Assembly: GCA_020249025.1 (NCBI GenBank)
Contig: JADCGM010000347.1
Span: 1 to 13,221, forward strand
Direction: 5' to 3'
Length of the DNA: 13,221 nucleotides
From: Alphaproteobacteria bacterium
GTDB taxonomy: Bacteria; Pseudomonadota; Alphaproteobacteria; Sphingomonadales; Sphingomonadaceae
The notes beneath the pieces are model-generated. The model did no database searches. It saw only the letters and a list, made by a program, of their open reading frames with translations, and was not told the origin of the DNA. Numbering within the stretch: position 1 is the first letter of the stretch; each line of letters opens with the position of its first letter. This document shows, one piece after another, positions 1 to 6,984 of the stretch. The translations under genes were made by a program, and so were the position numbers.

Positions 1-378
1 CGCATCGTCAACATCGCCAGCGCGCATGGCCTCGTCGCCTCGCCGTTCAAGTCGGCCTATGTCGCGGCGAAGCACGGCATCGTCGGCTTCACCAAGTCGA
101 TCGCGCTGGAGCTGGCCGAGACGGGCGTGACCGTGAACGCGATCTGCCCCGGCTATGTGCGCACCCCGCTCGTCGAGGGGCAGGTGGCGGATCAGGCAAA
201 GGTGCACGGAATGAGCGAGGCGGACGTCATCCGCAACGTCATCCTCGCCGCCCAGCCCAACAAGGCGTTCATCGAACCGGCCGAGGTCGCAGCCCTGACG
301 AACTTCCTGTGTTCAGAGGCCGGCCGCTCGATCACCGGCGCGGCGCTGGCGATGGACGGCGGCTGGACCGCGCGCTGA
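1..378 (+). CDS. bdhA: D-3-hydroxybutyrate dehydrogenase, C-terminal part (5' end outside window)
   Basis: The frame is open from base 1 to a TGA at 376-378, giving the last 125 residues of a short-chain dehydrogenase of about 260. Counting from the first visible residue, the catalytic Ser7, Tyr20 and Lys24 are in place (motifs NIASAHG and SAYVAAKHG). His9 and Lys17 match the extra substrate-binding His and Lys of bacterial 3-hydroxybutyrate dehydrogenases. The NAICPGYVRTPLVE segment and the C-terminal DGGWTAR, with the substrate-contacting Trp, are also typical. The enzyme interconverts D-3-hydroxybutyrate and acetoacetate with NAD in the cytoplasm, usually in polyhydroxybutyrate or ketone-body use. 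A plain FabG reductase is less likely because FabG lacks the ASAHG/K and GGWTAR features. The start and the Rossmann glycine motif lie upstream of the window. It has no obvious functional link to the genes that follow. Confidence 0.93.
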   Translation, partial: RIVNIASAHGLVASPFKSAYVAAKHGIVGFTKSIALELAETGVTVNAICPGYVRTPLVEGQVADQAKVHGMSEADVIRNVILAAQPNKAFIEPAEVAALTNFLCSEAGRSITGAALAMDGGWTAR

Positions 379-388
379 GGCGATCCCC

Positions 389-409
389 GCCCTGACGCCA
401 AGGCAGGGC
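389..409 (+). terminator. Weak hairpin behind the dehydrogenase gene
   Basis: Arms GCCCTG (389-394) and CAGGGC (404-409) are perfect inverted repeats with a 9-base loop, starting 10 bases after the dehydrogenase stop. There is no T-run behind it, so it could be a weak or Rho-assisted terminator, or chance in GC-rich DNA. Confidence 0.3.
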
Positions 410-418
410 CAACGCGCA

Positions 419-447
419 TTGAGCCGCACTCAACCCCCTGCTACACG
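419..447 (+). promoter_or_regulatory. Candidate promoter with overlapping inverted repeat for the ABC exporter
   Basis: TTGAGC (419-424) and TACACG (442-447) resemble -35 and -10 boxes with 17 bases between them. A start point about 7 bases after the -10 would fall on the ATG at 454. No Shine-Dalgarno-like sequence precedes that ATG, so a leaderless message is possible. The -35 box lies inside a perfect inverted repeat, TTGAG (419-423) and CTCAA (429-433) around a 5-base centre, which could be an operator half-site pair. The boxes match the consensus only partly (4 of 6 and 3 of 6). Confidence 0.35.
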
Positions 448-453
448 CCCCGC

Positions 454-2232
454 ATGGCCTCCGTTCCTGCCGACGCGTCGCGTCCGTCCAAGCCGCTCTC
501 CCGCCTCGCGCTGATCTGGCGGTTCGCCAAGGCCTATCCGTGGCAGCTGGTGGCGGCAGCGGCGTCGCTGCTGGTCGCGGCGGTGGCGACCGTCGCCATC
601 CCGCGCAGCTTCCAGCAGATGGTCGACAAGGGCTTCGGGGCGGAGACCGCGGCGTCGATCCAGCCCTATTTCGTCGGCATGCTCGGCATCGTCGCGGTGC
701 TGGCGATGGCGACGGCGGTGCGCTTCTACTTCGTGTCGTTGGTGGGCGAGCGTGTCGTCGCCGATCTGCGCCGCGCGGTGCATGCGCATCTGCTGACGCT
801 CGATCCGAGCTTCTTCGAGGAGAACCGGCCGTCCGAGATCGCCTCGCGGCTGACGTCCGATACCGCGATCATCGAACAGGTCGTCGGCACCTCGGTGTCG
901 GTGGCGCTGCGCAACCTCGTGATGGGTGTGCTCGGCCTCGGCTATCTGTTCACGCTGGGGCCGAAGCTGGCGGCGATGCTGCTCCTCGGCATCCCGCTCG
1001 TGATCGCGCCGATCGTCATCATGGGCCGCCGCGTTCGCAACCTGTCGCGCGCCAGCCAGGACCGCATCGCCGGCGTCGGCGCCATCGTTTCCGAGGCGCT
1101 GGGCGCGATCCGCATCGTTCAGGCGTTCACGCAGGAATCGGCCGAGGCCAAGCGCTTCGGCGACGCGGTCGAGGCGACCTTCGCCACCGCCAAGCGCCGC
1201 ATCCGCACGCGCGCGACGATGACCGCCATCGTCATCGCGCTCATCTTCGGCGCGATCGTCATGGTGCTGTGGGAAGGCGCGCGCGACGTCATCGCCGGCA
1301 ACATGACCGGCGGCGAGATCACCGCCTTCGTGCTGACCGCCGCCATCGTCGCCGGCGCGTTCGGGGCTCTGACCGAGGTCTATGGCGACGTCATGCGTGG
1401 CGCCGGCGCGGCCAGCCGGATGGAGGAGCTGCTGGCGGCGCGGCCGAGCATCGCCGCCCCCGCCGACCCGGTGCCGCTACCCGCGCGCGTCGCCGGGCGG
1501 CTGACCTTCGAAAACGTGACGTTCCGCTATCCGTCGCGTCCCGATGCGCCGGCGGTGCTCGATTTCGATCTCGATATCGCGCCCGGCGAGACGGTCGCGG
1601 TGGTCGGGCCGTCGGGTGCAGGCAAATCGACGCTGTTCCAGCTCATCCAGCGCTTCTACGACCCGCAGGCGGGCGCGATCCGGCTCGACGGCGTGCCGCT
1701 GACCGCGGCCGATCCGCACGACCTCCGCCGCCATGTCGCGCTGGTGCCGCAGGAGGGCGTTATCTTTGCGGCCACCGCCTACGAGAACATCCTCTACGGC
1801 CGCCCCGAGGCCGGCGAGGCCGAGGTGTGGGCGGCGGCCGAGGCGGCCAACGCCGCGCAGTTCCTGCGCGACCTGCCGGAGGGCATCCACAGCTTCCTCG
1901 GCGAATCCGGCGCACGCCTGTCGGGCGGCCAGCGCCAGCGCCTCGCCATCGCCCGTGCGCTGCTCCGCGACGCACCCGTGCTGCTGCTCGACGAGGCGAC
2001 GAGCGCCCTGGACGCCGAGTCCGAACAGCTCGTCCAGGCCGCGCTTGAACGCCTCATGGTCGGGCGCACCACGCTCGTCATCGCCCACCGCCTCGCGACC
2101 GTCCGCGACGCCGACCGCATCGTCGTCATGGACCGCGGCCGCATCGTCGCCCAGGGCACCCACGACGCCCTGATGGCGGGCGGCGGCCTCTACGCCCGGT
2201 TGGCCAAGCTGCAGTTCGACGAGGCAGCGTAG
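454..2232 (+). CDS. MsbA-type ABC exporter, fused permease and ATPase
   Basis: This 592-residue half transporter should work as a homodimer in the inner membrane. An N-terminal six-helix exporter domain (about residues 20-320) is followed by an ATPase domain (about 350-590). Visible ATPase motifs are the A-loop Tyr359, Walker A GPSGAGKST (385-393), Q-loop Gln433, signature LSGGQ (489-493), Walker B VLLLDE (509-514), D-loop SALD (517-520) and switch His545. All catalytic residues are present, so it should be active. The family includes MsbA, which flips lipid A, and many drug or lipid exporters; the sequence does not settle the substrate. The lipid-processing genes next door make a lipid or glycolipid a reasonable guess. 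The ATG at 454 has no clear ribosome binding site, but no better start is seen, and residues 1-20 are a typical short cytoplasmic lead-in. The gene ends in a convergent terminator-like hairpin. Confidence 0.93.
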   Translation: MASVPADASRPSKPLSRLALIWRFAKAYPWQLVAAAASLLVAAVATVAIPRSFQQMVDKGFGAETAASIQPYFVGMLGIVAVLAMATAVRFYFVSLVGERVVADLRRAVHAHLLTLDPSFFEENRPSEIASRLTSDTAIIEQVVGTSVSVALRNLVMGVLGLGYLFTLGPKLAAMLLLGIPLVIAPIVIMGRRVRNLSRASQDRIAGVGAIVSEALGAIRIVQAFTQESAEAKRFGDAVEATFATAKRRIRTRATMTAIVIALIFGAIVMVLWEGARDVIAGNMTGGEITAFVLTAAIVAGAFGALTEVYGDVMRGAGAASRMEELLAARPSIAAPADPVPLPARVAGRLTFENVTFRYPSRPDAPAVLDFDLDIAPGETVAVVGPSGAGKSTLFQLIQRFYDPQAGAIRLDGVPLTAADPHDLRRHVALVPQEGVIFAATAYENILYGRPEAGEAEVWAAAEAANAAQFLRDLPEGIHSFLGESGARLSGGQRQRLAIARALLRDAPVLLLDEATSALDAESEQLVQAALERLMVGRTTLVIAHRLATVRDADRIVVMDRGRIVAQGTHDALMAGGGLYARLAKLQFDEAA

Positions 2233-2238
2233 GGTCTC

Positions 2239-2260
2239 GGGGCCGGCGTCGGCCGGTCCC
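2239..2260. terminator. Strong hairpin between convergent genes, candidate two-way terminator
   Basis: Bases 2239-2247 (GGGGCCGGC) pair with 2252-2260 (GCCGGTCCC) over nine pairs, one of them G-U, around the loop GTCG. It fills most of the 35-base gap between the stop of the ABC exporter (2232) and the stop of the opposing - strand gene (2268), the expected place for a shared terminator. Neither side has a run of T, which is common in GC-rich alphaproteobacteria. Confidence 0.55.
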
Positions 2261-2267
2261 TCCCGGA

Positions 2268-2936
2268 TCAGGTTTTGGGGAGTTCGTCGAGCGCCTGTTC
2301 CTCGGCGGGCGCCTGCCGCGGCGCCTTGCCAGCGCGCCAGATCGGCAGATCCGGGTACTTCGCCCTCGCCTTGGCGTCGGCGCGGCGGGTGACGCTCTGT
2401 TTGGCGGGGGGCGGGGGTTCGTCATATTCGAAGGCGATGCGGAAGTGGCCGTCGGCGACGGTCAGTTCGACGCTGGTCCATTTCCGCCCGGCGGCGGGTA
2501 TCTGCCAGAGGTGGTCGATGGTGGCGGCGAGGCCGTTGTTCAGGCGTCGCGGCTCCAGATGGTCTTCAAAGACGTCGTAGACGCGGCCGCGCTGCCAGCC
2601 GTCGCCGGCCTCGGCGTAGAGATAGACGCTGTCGAGCGGGCTGACGCTGGTCGCGAGCATGGCGAGCGCTGTCGCCTCGGTGGCGGGGCCGACGCCGCAG
2701 TCGGGGAAGTGGCGCGGACATCGCTTGGGGCGCGGCGCGTCCCGGGCGGCGGCGGCCGGCGGCGATGCTTTTGCGCTATGCGCGGTCGCGGCGGTCGCGG
2801 CCGGCGGCTTCGCGCCTGCGCTCAGCAGCGCCAAGATGAGCAGGCCCGCGACCACGACCATCAGCACGGGCAGCCGGGCAGGGTGCGGCGCGCGGGAGCC
2901 TGGCGGGCGGCGTGGGGCGGGTGTCCGGCCGGTCAT
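2268..2936 (-). CDS. Membrane-anchored protein with a YezG/DUF600-like domain
   Basis: I do not recognise a named gene. The 222-residue product has a basic, Pro-rich N-terminus, one membrane helix (about 23-40), an Ala/Pro-rich linker with two cysteines (Cys73, Cys80), a compact domain (about 84-173) and a charged tail. The positive-inside rule puts the domain in the periplasm. The domain carries VYLYAEAGDGW, a central aromatic/charged stretch, and then KWTSVELTVADGHFRIAFEYDE. The order YLYAE, then W-x4-L, then G-x-F, then Y-D/E is what I remember of the YezG/DUF600 fold, whose known members are mostly immunity proteins of Gram-positive toxins. That match is from memory and unverified. The ATG at 2936 has no strong ribosome binding site. 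The gene is last in the - strand row, 65 bases after the GNAT gene, and its stop faces a hairpin. Confidence 0.7.
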   Translation of the reverse strand: MTGRTPAPRRPPGSRAPHPARLPVLMVVVAGLLILALLSAGAKPPAATAATAHSAKASPPAAAARDAPRPKRCPRHFPDCGVGPATEATALAMLATSVSPLDSVYLYAEAGDGWQRGRVYDVFEDHLEPRRLNNGLAATIDHLWQIPAAGRKWTSVELTVADGHFRIAFEYDEPPPPAKQSVTRRADAKARAKYPDLPIWRAGKAPRQAPAEEQALDELPKT

Positions 2937-2948
2937 GACGGCGACACT

Positions 2949-2967
2949 GCGCCCGGCCGCGGGGCGC
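2949..2967 (-). other. Hairpin between the GNAT gene and the YezG-like gene
   Basis: GCGCCC (2949-2954) and GGGCGC (2962-2967) form a perfect six-pair stem with a 7-base loop. It lies in the 65-base gap between the stop of the GNAT gene and the start of the last gene in the row. It could lower read-through or protect the upstream message; the GC-rich setting makes chance possible. Confidence 0.3.
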
Positions 2968-3001
2968 GGCTACCCGGCCAACCGGACGGGTGCGGCGCGG
3001 A

Positions 3002-4144
3002 CTACAGCGCGCGCTCGTAGACGCGGTAGATCTTGGTGATCTCGCTTTCGATGACGTCGGCGATGCTGCGCATCGGGCCGTTGTCGTCGAGGATCCAGCC
3101 GATCTCGCCCTTGGTCGCGCCATAGTTGGCGACCGCGGCGCGGCGGATGTGCTCGATCATCAGGAAGGCCATGAACGAGGCGAAGCGCGAACCCTGAACG
3201 CTCTTGCGCACCCCCATCAAGGGTACGCGCATGCGCTCGACCTTCGGCGCGCGCAGCCGCCACAGCAGCTTCGCCCAGCCGAAGGGGAAGAGCTCGCCGT
3301 TCAAATCCTTCATCAGCTCGTTGAGGTCGGGGAGGGTGATCATGAAGGCGACCGGCTCGCCGTCCAGCTCGCAGATGCGGATGAGGTCCTCGTAGACGAT
3401 GGGCTTCAGCTTCTTGCCGACATGCGCGACCTCGGACGGGGTCAGCGGGATGTAGCCCCAGTTGTCGGACCAGGCGTCGTTGAGGATGTCGAGGATGAGC
3501 GCGGCCTCGGAATCGAACTTCGACTTGTCGACCTGGCGCATGCGGATGCGCGACGAGTTCTCGGCGGCCGCGACGATGCGGTTCACCTTGTCGTTGAAGC
3601 CGAGGATCGGCAGCTCGTAGGTGTAGAGGTCCTTGACCCCGGCATAGCCGTGGCCCTCCACCAGCGCCTCGTAATGGGCGAGGTGGTGGCCCATCATCAC
3701 GGTCGGCGCGATGTCATGGCCTTTGACGAGCAGGCCGGGCTCGTCCCACACCGACAGGCTGAAGGGGCCGAGCGCGCGGGTCATGCCCTTTTCGCGCAGC
3801 CACGCTTCCGCGGTGTCCAGCAGCAGGTCGGCGACGGCCTTGTCGTCGACGCATTCGAACATGCCCCACTGGCCGGTCCCCGTCCCCATGTGCTTGAGCA
3901 CAAGATCGTCGACCTGCGCCGAGATGCGCCCGACGACCTCGCCGCCGCGCTCGGCGAGCCAGAAGCGGGCGCGCGCATGCTCGAACCAGGGATTGCCCTT
4001 GGGGGTGAGAAGGTCCTTCACCTCGTTTTTCAGCGGCGCGACCCAGTTCGGATCGCTCCGGTAAAGCCGGAACGGCAGCTCGATGAACGCCTTGAGATCG
4101 GCCGGGGACTCCACCGGCCGGATCGTGAGCCCAGCAGCAGTCAA
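3002..4144 (-). CDS. GNAT-fold N-acyltransferase, candidate ceramide-synthase-like
   Basis: The frame ends at TAG (3002-3004). I place the start at the TTG at 4142-4144, since GGAAGG lies nine bases before it and the conserved TIRPVES region follows after 6 residues; this gives 380 residues. An earlier TTG at 4186 would add 14 poorly conserved residues. The protein resembles two GNAT-like halves: an N-terminal IRPVESPADLKAFIELPFRLY and WLAERGGEVVGRISA, and a C-terminal part with ELDGEPVAFMITLPDLNEL. I recall this family being labelled 'dATP pyrophosphohydrolase' in databases, which the sequence does not support. The bacterial ceramide synthase of Caulobacter is a GNAT-superfamily N-acyltransferase of similar size, so transfer of a fatty acyl group to a long-chain amine is a plausible role. 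It is probably cytoplasmic or loosely membrane-bound, as no clear membrane helix is seen. It sits third from the promoter-distal end of the - strand lipid/glycan row if the glycosyltransferase is counted. Confidence 0.85.
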   Translation of the reverse strand: MTAAGLTIRPVESPADLKAFIELPFRLYRSDPNWVAPLKNEVKDLLTPKGNPWFEHARARFWLAERGGEVVGRISAQVDDLVLKHMGTGTGQWGMFECVDDKAVADLLLDTAEAWLREKGMTRALGPFSLSVWDEPGLLVKGHDIAPTVMMGHHLAHYEALVEGHGYAGVKDLYTYELPILGFNDKVNRIVAAAENSSRIRMRQVDKSKFDSEAALILDILNDAWSDNWGYIPLTPSEVAHVGKKLKPIVYEDLIRICELDGEPVAFMITLPDLNELMKDLNGELFPFGWAKLLWRLRAPKVERMRVPLMGVRKSVQGSRFASFMAFLMIEHIRRAAVANYGATKGEIGWILDDNGPMRSIADVIESEITKIYRVYERAL

Positions 4145-4156
4145 CGCGGTTCGCCT

Positions 4157-4186
4157 TCCACGATGTCGGTGGGCCGCAGGTGTCAA
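4157..4186 (-). promoter_or_regulatory. Candidate internal promoter before the GNAT gene
   Basis: On the - strand a perfect TTGACA (4186-4181) stands where a -35 box could serve a message starting just before the ribosome binding site GGAAGG (4159-4154). No good -10 box is found 16-18 bases on, so support is weak. The same bases are an alternative TTG start codon for the gene. Confidence 0.2.
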
Positions 4187-4201
4187 CGCAATACGGCGGA
4201 T

Positions 4202-5386
4202 TTAGGACGCGGCGCGGACCGGCGCGGCGGCGGGGCTGTCGAGGCCGATGGCGCTGCGGACGATGTCGGCGCTGCGCCGCGCCGCGCCGCGGGTGGCCGG
4301 GCCGAAGGCGTCGAGCAGCGCCAGCCGCTGGCAGGCGAGGCGCAACGGCTGCGCGGCGACGGCGCGGCCGACCGCGGCGAGGATATCGCCGGGCGCGCTC
4401 GCGACCTCGCCCAGATGCCAGCAGGCGTAGCGCGGGTCGTCGCGCCAAGCGACGCCGTGCGCGTCGAGAAAGGCGCAGGGGCGGGGGCGGGCGAGGAACT
4501 CGTAGACCTGGCTCGACATGTCGCCGAGGTAGATGTCGGCGCCGAGCGTATAGGTCATGTCGACAGAGGCCTCCGAGCCGAGATCAATGCGGATGCGGTC
4601 CGGCACAGCGAGCGCCTCGATGGCGGCGCGCTCGGCGTCGCCCGCGTCCTCGAACAGGCGGATGTGCGGCGCGATGACGAGATTGTAGCGGTCCTGCGCG
4701 GCGAAGGCCGAGATGACGGCGTGGCCGAGTCCATCCCACGAGCCGCGGCCGCGGTCAAAATGCGGGTTGTACAATACGGTTGGGCGGCCGTTGCCGAACA
4801 GCGGGCGCGGGGCGGCCCCGGCGCGCGCCATGAGATCGAGCTTCACATAGCCGCCGACCGCGAGCCGGTCGGGCGTCACGGCATGGCCGAGCGCACGGCG
4901 GCGGTCCTTCTCGCCGGGGACGACGACGAGATCGAACTGGTTCAACCGCGCCTCCGATGCAGGCGCGCGGTCGCCGGCGCCGTGGCGGAAATGGATGAGG
5001 CGGGGCCGCGTCACCCCCATGCGCTTCAGTGCCGCCGAGGTGCGCTCGGGGACGACGATCGCATCGTAATCGGCGAGGCGGCGGCGGTTGGCGGCGAGCA
5101 GTGGCAGCTTCGAGGCGCTCGTCCTGCCGCTGAGGCCGGCCAGCGCATCGGCGAGCCAGGGGCGATCAAGCGGGGCGACCTGCAGATCGTCGGCGTCGGT
5201 CCAGTCGACGACGCGTTCGATGAGCGCGCCGCTGTCCGGGTCGGCATGGAGGCAGTCGACGCGGACATCGCCGTCGCGCGATAGTTCGGCAGCGACCGGC
5301 GCGGTGTGAAACACCTGATGCGGTCCGCCGATGAACAGGAACGCGACCGAAGCCCGGGGGGCTCCCCACGACATAAGCATAAGCAC
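4202..5386 (-). CDS. GT-B-fold transferase resembling CDP-glycerol glycerophosphotransferases
   Basis: This 394-residue protein (GTG at 5386; in-frame ATGs at 5380 and 5374 are equally possible, none with a clear ribosome binding site) looks like a two-domain GT-B enzyme. The N-terminal half opens with SVAFLFIGGPHQVFH and carries IHFRHGAGDR (about 131-140). The C-terminal half has a PHFDRG segment (208-213), the APH motif with His241, and ADIYLGDMSSQVYEFL (283-298). The HG-x-G motif and the D-x-SS segment before a hydrophobic helix are features of the TagB/TagF CDP-glycerol glycerophosphotransferase group. The donor and acceptor are not readable from the sequence: it may transfer glycerol phosphate or a sugar to a lipid-linked glycan. 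No signal peptide is seen. It lies 58 bases downstream of the flippase gene, which suggests that the two act on the same product. Confidence 0.78.
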   Translation of the reverse strand: MLMLMSWGAPRASVAFLFIGGPHQVFHTAPVAAELSRDGDVRVDCLHADPDSGALIERVVDWTDADDLQVAPLDRPWLADALAGLSGRTSASKLPLLAANRRRLADYDAIVVPERTSAALKRMGVTRPRLIHFRHGAGDRAPASEARLNQFDLVVVPGEKDRRRALGHAVTPDRLAVGGYVKLDLMARAGAAPRPLFGNGRPTVLYNPHFDRGRGSWDGLGHAVISAFAAQDRYNLVIAPHIRLFEDAGDAERAAIEALAVPDRIRIDLGSEASVDMTYTLGADIYLGDMSSQVYEFLARPRPCAFLDAHGVAWRDDPRYACWHLGEVASAPGDILAAVGRAVAAQPLRLACQRLALLDAFGPATRGAARRSADIVRSAIGLDSPAAAPVRAAS

Positions 5387-5444
5387 CCGACGCCGAATTG
5401 ACGGTTTCGGGGACTGGAACGGATACGGTGGCGAAAAGGTTCGA

Positions 5445-6971
5445 TCAGACGAGGCGCAGCGTGCGTCCGGCGCGGCCCAGCGCCTCGCGGTCGTGCGCGG
5501 TGAGCCCGAAGCGCAGGCCGAGCCACAGCGCCGGGAAGAGCAGCGCCAGGACGATGCCGGACTGGACCCACTCGCCGAGATCGAAGGTGAGGACGGCCCC
5601 GCCCCACATCGCCGCGCCGGTCAGCGCCGACACGCCGAGGCCGAGCGCGAGACGCGGCGAAAGTGCATCCAGCCGGTCGGCGACGCGCAGCTGGACGAGC
5701 GCCAGCAGCGACGAGCCGACCATGCCGCTGCCGACCGAGATCGCCATGCCGAGCCCCTCGTAGCGCGGCACCAGCACGGCGGCGAGGCCGAGCCAGATCG
5801 CGAGCCCGGCGAGCGCGTTGAACAGCAGCCATCGCCTGCGGCCGATGACGTCGAGGACCGGCCCGGCGGGGCCGACGCCCGCCTCGATTCCGCGCGCAAC
5901 GACGAGGGCGACGAGCATCGGCAGCGCCGCCTCCGCACCCGGCGCGAACAGGCCGAGGATGCCGTCGCCGAGCAGCACGAGGGCGACCGCGACCGGCACC
6001 GACAGCGCCATCGAGAGGCGGGTGGCGAAGGCATAGAGCGGCTGGATGGCCGCGCGGTTGAGCTTGGCCTGCGCCGAGGCGAGCGGGGCCATGACGTAGT
6101 TGAAGGTGTTGCGGATGATCTGTGGCACGCTCGAGACCTTGCGCGCGATGGCGTAGAGGCCGGCCGCGGTCGCGCCGGCCGCGCCCGGCAGCATGAGGTT
6201 GAGCAGGATCGGCGGCAGATCGAAGAAGGCGCGGCGGGCGAGCGCGTTGGGCATCATCGACAGGCCGAAGCCGAGCATCGTCTTCAGCACCGCGCGATCG
6301 AGCGGGGCGCGCCACAGCAACTGCCAGTCGTAGTAGCGGGCGATCAGGCGCAGCGCGAGCACGCAGACGATGGCGAGCGACAGGATATGGGCGGCGAACA
6401 GCCCCATCGTCGTCATGCCGGCGGCATAGGCGACGAGCGCCAGGACGAGCCGGACGATCTGCTCCCAGAAGATGCGCAGCCGCACTTCGGGGCCGAAGGC
6501 GCGGCGGGCGCGGAGCGCAGCGGTCGCGATCTCGCTGAAGGTCCAGAGCGGCAGCGCCCAGGCGAAGACGGCCACCGCCAGCGCCGCCTGCGGTCGGTCG
6601 GCCGGCGCGACGTTAAAGAGGCCGCTGACCGGTCCGGCGAGCAGGGTCACGGCGATGGCGACGAGCGTGCTGGGGACCAGCCCGACGAGCAGCGCGAGCT
6701 TCAGCGCGGCATGCGCGCGGGTCTCGTCGTCGGCCTGCGGGACGACGCGCTGGAGTGCGGCGGTGAAGCCGAGGTCGACGCAGTTGGAGGCGAGGTTCAC
6801 CACCGACCACAGCACCGTGTAGAAGCCGAACGCCGGTACGCCGAACAGCCACGTGTAGATCGGCGTGGTGACGATCTCGACGATGGCGCCGAGCCGCGAC
6901 AGCGCCACCGTACCCGCGCCGCGGGCGACTTCGTGCTTGGCGATGTCGGCGGGCGCGTCGGCCTCGCTCAT
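5445..6971 (-). CDS. Polysaccharide/oligosaccharide flippase, MOP superfamily (Wzx-like)
   Basis: The 508-residue protein is hydrophobic throughout, with roughly 12-14 predicted membrane helices, no soluble domain and no ATPase motif. It begins with a short cytoplasmic lead, a GAGTVALSRLGAIVEIVTTPIY helix and then a VDLGFTAALQRVVPQ segment, typical of Wzx/RfbX-type lipid-linked oligosaccharide flippases. Such proteins move an undecaprenyl- or lipid-linked glycan across the inner membrane, often driven by an ion gradient. The ATG at 6971 lies only 13 bases after the stop of lptG, so the two are very likely co-transcribed. A flippase directly behind lptG is unusual and ties the Lpt-like pair here to a glycan or glycolipid. 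The exact glycan cannot be told, and other MOP exporters (MurJ- or MATE-like) are less likely by length and motifs. Confidence 0.88.
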   Translation of the reverse strand: MSEADAPADIAKHEVARGAGTVALSRLGAIVEIVTTPIYTWLFGVPAFGFYTVLWSVVNLASNCVDLGFTAALQRVVPQADDETRAHAALKLALLVGLVPSTLVAIAVTLLAGPVSGLFNVAPADRPQAALAVAVFAWALPLWTFSEIATAALRARRAFGPEVRLRIFWEQIVRLVLALVAYAAGMTTMGLFAAHILSLAIVCVLALRLIARYYDWQLLWRAPLDRAVLKTMLGFGLSMMPNALARRAFFDLPPILLNLMLPGAAGATAAGLYAIARKVSSVPQIIRNTFNYVMAPLASAQAKLNRAAIQPLYAFATRLSMALSVPVAVALVLLGDGILGLFAPGAEAALPMLVALVVARGIEAGVGPAGPVLDVIGRRRWLLFNALAGLAIWLGLAAVLVPRYEGLGMAISVGSGMVGSSLLALVQLRVADRLDALSPRLALGLGVSALTGAAMWGGAVLTFDLGEWVQSGIVLALLFPALWLGLRFGLTAHDREALGRAGRTLRLV

Positions 6972-6984
6972 TCCCCCGGCCCGG

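Noticed and set aside
1..378. FabG-type ketoacyl-ACP reductase
   Set aside because: The ASAHG motif, substrate Lys and GGWTAR end are specific to 3-hydroxybutyrate dehydrogenase.
2990..5284. Long + strand open frame of 764 codons opposite the GNAT and GT-B genes
   Set aside because: The product is Arg/Ala/Glu/His-rich with no recognisable motif, as expected opposite real genes in GC-rich DNA. The - strand frames carry clear family motifs.
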